From NCBI GenBank assembly GCA_030599175.1, contig JAUVON010000068.1, positions 1 through 10,610 on the forward strand: 10,610 nucleotides of DNA, in the 5' to 3' direction. This stretch comes from Desulfobulbaceae bacterium (GTDB lineage: Bacteria; Desulfobacterota; Desulfobulbia; Desulfobulbales; Desulfocapsaceae). Numbering within the stretch: the first letter of the stretch is position 1; each line of letters begins with the position of its first letter. Under the pieces are notes generated by a model, which made no database searches, had not been told where the DNA came from, and saw nothing but the letters and a program-made list of their open reading frames with translations. The translations under genes and the position numbers were made by a program. This document shows positions 6,351 to 10,610 of this stretch, one piece after another.

Positions 6351-7382
6351 ATGTCATATGATATTATTATCATAGGCGGAGGTCCCGCCGGTCTGGCATG
6401 TGCCAGGGACGCTGCAGAAAAAGGGATGAAGCCTCTTGTAATTGAACGTAAAAAATCTATTGGCAGAAAAGTCTGTGCAGGGGGGATCACCTGGAACGGG
6501 CTTATTCAAAAACTTCCCGGGTATGTTGCGGAAAAGGAGTTTTTTTCACAGTATCTCTATTCTCAATTTCAACAGGCAAAGATAACTTCGAAAACTCCAA
6601 TAATTGCCACAGTTAATCGAGAACTCCTTGGTCACCATATGGCTGAGAAAGCGGTGAACAAAGGTTCTGAAATTCGTACATCCTGCATGGTAAAGGGAAT
6701 TGATAAGAGCGCTGTCACCGTTTTCAATACAGGTAGCGGTAAAACTGAACGAATTAGATATACATACCTTGTCGGTGCTGACGGCTCTTCTTCAACAGTC
6801 AGGAGGTATCTTGGTATCCCGGTCTCTTTATCGGGGGTTGGAATAAATTATCGGATCCCCGGTAGTTTATCAAAAATGCAGTGGCACCTGGACGATTCAC
6901 TCTTTGGTAACGGTTATGGCTGGGTCTTCCCCCATGGTACTACAGCTTCAGTGGGAGCCTATGCTGATGCGAAGATAATTAAACCTGTGGTACTAAAGAA
7001 CAACCTGTTGAAATGGTCGGGCCGAAACGGTTTTAATCTTTCTGGATATAAAGCTCAAGCGGAGTTTATTAATTCCGATTACAGGGGATACCGTTTCAAT
7101 AATATATTTCTTGCAGGTGATGCCGCCGGCCTTGCTTCAGGCCTTACTGGGGAAGGAATCTATCCCGCAATTATCTCAGGAGAAGCAATTGCAGAGAATA
7201 TTGTAAATCCGGACAATCCACTCAATGAATTGTCAAGATTGATTACAATGCATGGAAAACATCAAAGAATGGCTTCTATTACCGGTAAAAGTCGTTTTTT
7301 TAGAGCCGTTTTGTCTGAGGTAATCGTTTTTGGCCTGCGTACTGGATTAGTCAGATTTGATAAGATGGAAATGGCAAATTGA
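6351..7382 (+). CDS. Geranylgeranyl reductase family FAD-dependent oxidoreductase
   Basis: A 343-residue flavoprotein of the geranylgeranyl-reductase group within the p-hydroxybenzoate hydroxylase-like superfamily. Seen: GGGPAG (9-14) with acidic E32 ending the second strand for FAD ribose binding; KVCAGG (40-45), the Cys-Gly region near the flavin in this family; the DG motif GADGSSSTVR (142-151); YGWVFP (189-194), which fits the YxWxFP substrate-pocket motif of the family; and the second FAD motif LAGDAAGLASGLTGEGI (254-270). Family members saturate isoprenoid chains of lipids, chlorophyll or menaquinone. The substrate cannot be read here. The start ATG 6351 has only a weak CAGG (6336-6339). 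The gene follows the sdh terminator, so it has its own transcription start, though I see no convincing promoter. The cytochrome gene starts 22 nt after its stop, suggesting one transcript. A halogenase or monooxygenase relative is the main alternative. Confidence 0.82.
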   Translation: MSYDIIIIGGGPAGLACARDAAEKGMKPLVIERKKSIGRKVCAGGITWNGLIQKLPGYVAEKEFFSQYLYSQFQQAKITSKTPIIATVNRELLGHHMAEKAVNKGSEIRTSCMVKGIDKSAVTVFNTGSGKTERIRYTYLVGADGSSSTVRRYLGIPVSLSGVGINYRIPGSLSKMQWHLDDSLFGNGYGWVFPHGTTASVGAYADAKIIKPVVLKNNLLKWSGRNGFNLSGYKAQAEFINSDYRGYRFNNIFLAGDAAGLASGLTGEGIYPAIISGEAIAENIVNPDNPLNELSRLITMHGKHQRMASITGKSRFFRAVLSEVIVFGLRTGLVRFDKMEMAN

Positions 7383-7404
7383 TTATGATAAGAGGAAGGT
7401 TGGA

Positions 7405-7668
7405 ATGAAGAAGAAAAGAAATATGTGGGTTCTGAACGGGACATTTGTGATAATTTCGGTGGCAATAGTTGCTTTTTTGCTTAATGCGCCTGAAGAAACT
7501 ACCTCAGCCCTGCCAAAAGATGACAATCATATAAAACTATTCGATATTAAAGGAAAAAAAGAGGCGGAAAAATTTTGCGGGGAATGCCACGATATTGGCA
7601 AAGAGGCCCCTCTGCCTGAAGACCATCCCCCCAAATACCGATGCCTGTTCTGCCATAAACGAAAGTAA
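7405..7668 (+). CDS. Small membrane-anchored dihaem cytochrome c
   Basis: An 87-residue protein. It has a basic N-terminus (KKKR), a hydrophobic helix at about 7-28, a short linker and two haem c attachment motifs, CGECH (58-62) and CLFCH (80-84). No clear signal-peptidase site follows the helix, so it is probably an uncleaved anchor holding a tiny periplasmic haem domain. H42 and H74 are candidate distal ligands. The start is chosen because AGAGGAAGG (7391-7399) sits 5 nt before ATG 7405. An upstream in-frame ATG at 7357 lies inside the preceding gene and would add a hydrophilic extension before the helix. I do not recognise a specific named family. It resembles the paired-CxxCH electron carriers common in sulfate reducers and Geobacter-like bacteria. 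The likely role is electron transfer at the outer face of the inner membrane, partner unknown. Confidence 0.8.
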   Translation: MKKKRNMWVLNGTFVIISVAIVAFLLNAPEETTSALPKDDNHIKLFDIKGKKEAEKFCGECHDIGKEAPLPEDHPPKYRCLFCHKRK

Positions 7669-7672
7669 TACA

Positions 7673-7693
7673 AAATATACAATTTGTATATTT
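7673..7693. terminator. AT-rich inverted repeat between convergent genes, possible bidirectional terminator
   Basis: AAATATACAA and TTGTATATTT form perfect 10-nt arms around a single T, in the 31-nt gap between the cytochrome stop and the pepN stop. As RNA it would give a weak A-U stem with a small loop, with T-rich sequence leaving on either strand. Position favours a shared terminator. Stem stability is low, so confidence is modest. Confidence 0.4.
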
Positions 7694-7699
7694 ACCCAC

Positions 7700-10330
7700 T
7701 TATCTGCTTTTATTAACGATTTCAGCTACACCTCTTGAAAGCCCTTTTTGACCTGCAATGCGATCAAGCTGTTCTCTCATAAGGGACTGCCTGATTTTAT
7801 CATAACGTTTCCAGTTTATCAAAGGAGTTACAAGACGCGCCGCAATCTGCGGATTAAGTGAATTGAGCTTGATAATCATATCTCCTAGAAACGAATACCC
7901 TTCCCCGCTGTTATCGTGAAAACGAACATGATTTGCACTGCAAAATGCTCCTATCAATGAACGAACCTTATTGGGGTTTTCTATGGAAAATAGACTGTTG
8001 TTGGTCAGATGTTTTACAGTCTTTAGAGTATCTGGTAGAAAAGATATGGCTTGCAGGGCAAACCATTTATCCATAACGAGGGTATCACTTTCCCATCTGT
8101 CATAAAAATCTTCAAACAGTTCTGTTCGTATCGAAGTTTCAAGGTTGACTATACATTGTAATGCGGCAACCGTGTCTGTCATATTGGTTGCCTGTCTATA
8201 TTGATCAACGCAAAGTTTCAGAATATCAGAAGGGAGAGGATCAAGAGACATAAGGTAGGAAAGAGCGGTGTTTTTCAAGCTTCTCTTACCTATCTCTCTG
8301 GATGTTATCTGGTAGTCGCTACTGGTTTTATTGTTATGATAGAGATGGGAAAATTCATTTTGATACCGGGTAGCCAGTTCCCGCTTCACAGCCTGCCTGC
8401 TGTTATGAAGTGCGTCCGGATCAACTGTCACCATTTCCTGCGCAAGGGTCGTTTCTGCAGGTAGCTGCAGAGCCAGAGCCAGAAGTGATGGATCATCTAC
8501 AGGAGCGTTCAAACTGTGGGCAATACCGCTGAAATATAATTCATTATACTCTGGCCTATCTCCCCTACGGATCATCTCTGCAATGTCAAGAATTGTCATA
8601 GCTGCAAGTTGGGTCGCAGCATCCCAGTAATTAAACTTATTTGGATCATGTCTCACCAAAAAAGCCAACTCCTCGGGGGTATGAAAAGATTCCACTTTGA
8701 CAGGTGCAGAAAAGTCTCTCAGGAAGGATACGACAGGTTGTTCATGAATGTCTGGAAAGGTAAAAGTCTGCTTTTTTTCTTTTAATTGTAATACTTTTGT
8801 GGTGGCAGGTTCATCAGTAATAAGGTTTTCCCCGTCGCTGCCCATAAGGCCTACAGCAACAGGCAGATGAAAGGACTCTTTTTCCTTTTGTCCGGGTGTC
8901 GGCGGGCAGTGCTGGCTTATCGTCAATTGATATTGATGAAGAATGGAGTTCCACTCCCCTTCGACTTGGAGTACTGGTGTCCCTGACTGGCTATACCAGT
9001 TTTTAAATTGATCAAGATTCTCACCTGAAGATTCACTCATAGCAGCCACAAAGTCATCACATGTCGCAGCCTCACCATCGTGTCTTTCAAAATAGAGATC
9101 CATCCCCTTGCGAAAAGCATCAGCTCCCAAAATGGTATGCATCATACGAATAACTTCCGCACCCTTATTATAGACGGTAACCGTATAAAAATTATTTATT
9201 TCCTGATAAGATTCCGGTCGCACAGGATGAGCCATGGGGCCGCTATCCTCACGAAACTGAAAATTTTTAAGGATACGAACATTCTGGATTCGCTGGACGG
9301 TTCTTGAGTTCATGTCAGAGGAAAACTCCTGATCCCGGAATACAGTGAGCCCCTCCTTCAAGCTAAGTTGAAACCAGTCTCGGCAGGTCACTCTGTTACC
9401 GGTCCAGTTATGGAAATATTCATGGGCAATAACACCTTCAATGCCGGTATAATCTTCATCCGTTGCGGTCTCAGGCGTGGAGAGCACATACTTTGAATTG
9501 AAAATGTTCAAGCCTTTATTTTCCATTGCACCCATATTAAAATCGTCCACAGCTACGATCATATAGGTATTCAGGTCATATTCAAGACCAAAAACATCCT
9601 CATCCCATTTCATCGCTTTTTTTAAAGAAAGCATTGCGTAACCGCATTTTTTTCGATTCCTCTCTTCCACATAGATTTTCAGATCAATTTTTTTACCTGA
9701 CCTGGTAATAAATTCGTCTTCAAGACTGACAAGTCTGCCTGCAACGAGGGCAAACAGATAACATGGTTTAGGGAAAGGATCCTGCCATATAGCATAATGT
9801 CTATTGGCATCCAGTTCTCCCCGTTCAATACAGTTTCCGTTTGAGAGCATCACCGGACAGCTTTCCTTGTCACCTTCTATCCTGACGGTAAACTTTGCCA
9901 GAATATCGGGGCGGTCAAGATAATAGGTTATTTTTCTGAAACCTTCAGCTTCACACTGTGTGCAGTAATTCCCACTGGACCGATACAGTCCTTCAAGGGA
10001 AGTATTTCGGGCTGGGTCAATTTCAGTGATTATTTCGAGGGTGAAGGTTGAGGGAGGATTATTAATTGTGAGAGTTTTATTGTCTACACTGTATTTCTCT
10101 GGGTCGACCGGTTTGCCATCCATCTTCACGGAAATAAGGTTAAGTTTTTCGCCTGATAAAATCAGGGGTGCATCCGTTGGCATTCCATGATCATTTTTGT
10201 AAAAGATGCTTTTAGTAATAACTCTCGTCTTTTCATCAAAAAGTTTAAAGAGAAGTTCTACGCTCTCAATGAAATAATAAGGAGCAGAGTAATCTTTTCG
10301 AAAAGTGGTAGTTGGTTTTTCTTTAGCCAT
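7700..10330 (-). CDS. pepN: Aminopeptidase N, M1 family zinc metallopeptidase
   Basis: An 876-residue cytoplasmic aminopeptidase that removes N-terminal residues from peptides; length is close to E. coli PepN (870). Seen: the substrate-binding TQCEAEGFR stretch (124-132), the exopeptidase motif GAMEN (267-271), and the zinc site HEYFH (H303, E304, H307) with third ligand E326, exactly 19 residues after H307 as in the family. Y387 (TVTVYNKGAE) is the expected transition-state tyrosine. The C-terminal helical domain is complete to about residue 870, so the gene is intact. The start ATG (complement of 10328-10330) has AGAGGA on the minus strand (10341-10346), 10 nt upstream. It is convergent with the cytochrome gene and divergent from dapL, with overlapping promoters in the gap. 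No signal peptide is visible. Assignment is firm. Confidence 0.96.
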   Translation of the reverse strand: MAKEKPTTTFRKDYSAPYYFIESVELLFKLFDEKTRVITKSIFYKNDHGMPTDAPLILSGEKLNLISVKMDGKPVDPEKYSVDNKTLTINNPPSTFTLEIITEIDPARNTSLEGLYRSSGNYCTQCEAEGFRKITYYLDRPDILAKFTVRIEGDKESCPVMLSNGNCIERGELDANRHYAIWQDPFPKPCYLFALVAGRLVSLEDEFITRSGKKIDLKIYVEERNRKKCGYAMLSLKKAMKWDEDVFGLEYDLNTYMIVAVDDFNMGAMENKGLNIFNSKYVLSTPETATDEDYTGIEGVIAHEYFHNWTGNRVTCRDWFQLSLKEGLTVFRDQEFSSDMNSRTVQRIQNVRILKNFQFREDSGPMAHPVRPESYQEINNFYTVTVYNKGAEVIRMMHTILGADAFRKGMDLYFERHDGEAATCDDFVAAMSESSGENLDQFKNWYSQSGTPVLQVEGEWNSILHQYQLTISQHCPPTPGQKEKESFHLPVAVGLMGSDGENLITDEPATTKVLQLKEKKQTFTFPDIHEQPVVSFLRDFSAPVKVESFHTPEELAFLVRHDPNKFNYWDAATQLAAMTILDIAEMIRRGDRPEYNELYFSGIAHSLNAPVDDPSLLALALQLPAETTLAQEMVTVDPDALHNSRQAVKRELATRYQNEFSHLYHNNKTSSDYQITSREIGKRSLKNTALSYLMSLDPLPSDILKLCVDQYRQATNMTDTVAALQCIVNLETSIRTELFEDFYDRWESDTLVMDKWFALQAISFLPDTLKTVKHLTNNSLFSIENPNKVRSLIGAFCSANHVRFHDNSGEGYSFLGDMIIKLNSLNPQIAARLVTPLINWKRYDKIRQSLMREQLDRIAGQKGLSRGVAEIVNKSR

Positions 10331-10378
10331 ATTTGATTTTTCCTCTGTATCAGGGGCGTTTCCAGGGTATCTTACTGG

Positions 10379-10406
10379 TTGACACTCAGATGTATTTAAT
10401 TATATT
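10379..10406 (+). promoter_or_regulatory. Putative sigma-70 promoter for dapL
   Basis: A perfect TTGACA (10379-10384) stands 16 nt before TATATT (10401-10406, one mismatch), predicting a start near 10413 and a leader of about 53 nt. It is the best promoter match in the window. Confidence 0.6.
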
Positions 10407-10428
10407 TATGAACCATGACAGACATTAA
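10399..10428 (-). promoter_or_regulatory. Putative promoter for pepN
   Basis: On the minus strand a perfect TATAAT (complement of 10399-10404) has only a poor -35 match, TTAATG (10423-10428), 18 nt upstream. The predicted start near 10392 gives a leader of about 60 nt. Its -10 box shares bases with the dapL -10 box. The call rests mainly on the -10 element and position. Confidence 0.35.
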
Positions 10429-10465
10429 CTATTTTGACTTACAAAACAACAAAGAGAGGCAATAA

Positions 10466-10610
10466 ATGATCACAATTAATGAGCATTATCTTAAACTGCA
10501 GGCATCATATCTTTTTTCTGACATTGCCGGACGGGTAGCAGCTTTTCAGGAAAAGAACCCGGATAAGGACATTATCAAGCTGGGAATCGGTGATGTAACA
10601 AAGGGACTCA
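10466..10610 (+). CDS. dapL: LL-diaminopimelate aminotransferase, N-terminal part
   Basis: The first 48 codons of a gene cut by the right window edge. The N-terminus [20 protein letters not shown] followed by AGRV, a FQEKNP stretch and [10 protein letters not shown] is characteristic of DapL, a PLP-dependent class I/II aminotransferase of about 410 residues. The enzyme converts tetrahydrodipicolinate directly to LL-diaminopimelate with glutamate as amino donor, for lysine and peptidoglycan. The catalytic lysine and the PLP fold lie beyond the edge, so only the N-terminal arm and the IKLGIGD strand can be checked. The start is supported by GAGAGG (10454-10459), 6 nt before ATG. A strong promoter lies upstream, shared as a divergent region with pepN. 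Other aminotransferases are possible but this N-terminus is distinctive. Confidence 0.88.
   Translation, partial: MITINEHYLKLQASYLFSDIAGRVAAFQEKNPDKDIIKLGIGDVTKGL

Noticed and set aside
7357..7404. Upstream ATG for the small cytochrome inside the flavoprotein gene.
   Set aside because: It would put a hydrophilic extension before the membrane helix, while ATG 7405 has an excellent ribosome binding site.
1..10610. CRISPR arrays, tRNA or rRNA genes, phage genes, toxin-antitoxin pairs or a new defence system.
   Set aside because: No regularly spaced repeats, cloverleaf-like segments, integrase or transposase frames, or small paired genes were seen; nearly all the window is covered by recognisable metabolic genes.

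Overview
The window reads as ordinary chromosome from an anaerobic, menaquinone-using Gram-negative bacterium. The best guess is a Desulfobacterota sulfate or sulfur metaboliser near the Desulfobulbales. That guess rests on four things: a three-gene sdhC-sdhA-sdhB complex with a single fused dihaem cytochrome b subunit (the layout of Wolinella and Geobacter), a small membrane-anchored dihaem cytochrome c, a geranylgeranyl-reductase-family flavoprotein, and dapL, the diaminopimelate aminotransferase route to lysine. Base composition is moderately AT-rich. The taxonomic call is inference, because no rRNA or marker gene is present.

Layout, left to right. On the minus strand, gph (HAD phosphatase, 1633-2292) is followed by and overlaps a DUF445 membrane protein gene (39-1652). 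Divergent from them, on the plus strand, is sdhC (2582-3229), sdhA (3320-5248) and sdhB (5428-6183), closed by a strong intrinsic terminator at 6228-6270. Next is a two-gene plus-strand unit: a geranylgeranyl-reductase-like FAD enzyme (6351-7382) and an 87-residue dihaem cytochrome c (7405-7668). Convergent with it is pepN (7700-10330, minus). Divergent from pepN, across a compact region with face-to-face promoters, dapL starts at 10466 and runs off the right edge. No gene-free stretch exceeds 300 bases; the longest, 2293-2581, holds a repeat copy and the sdhC promoter.

How the genes fit together. SdhCAB links succinate/fumarate interconversion to the membrane quinone pool. The neighbouring reductase-family flavoprotein could saturate a prenyl chain, possibly that of the menaquinone SdhC uses, and the small cytochrome would be a periplasm-facing electron carrier. 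PepN and DapL are housekeeping peptide turnover and lysine/cell-wall synthesis. Gph detoxifies 2-phosphoglycolate or a similar phosphate ester; the DUF445 protein has no known function.

The least expected structure is non-coding. A roughly 106-135 bp repeat occurs twice (2295-2400 and 5262-5396) with a conserved ~46 bp left end and a conserved ~15 bp right end around different interiors. One copy sits 2 nt upstream of the gph start codon and contains a long hairpin. The other lies between sdhA and sdhB. It looks like a small non-autonomous mobile element. I did not find a new multi-gene system here.
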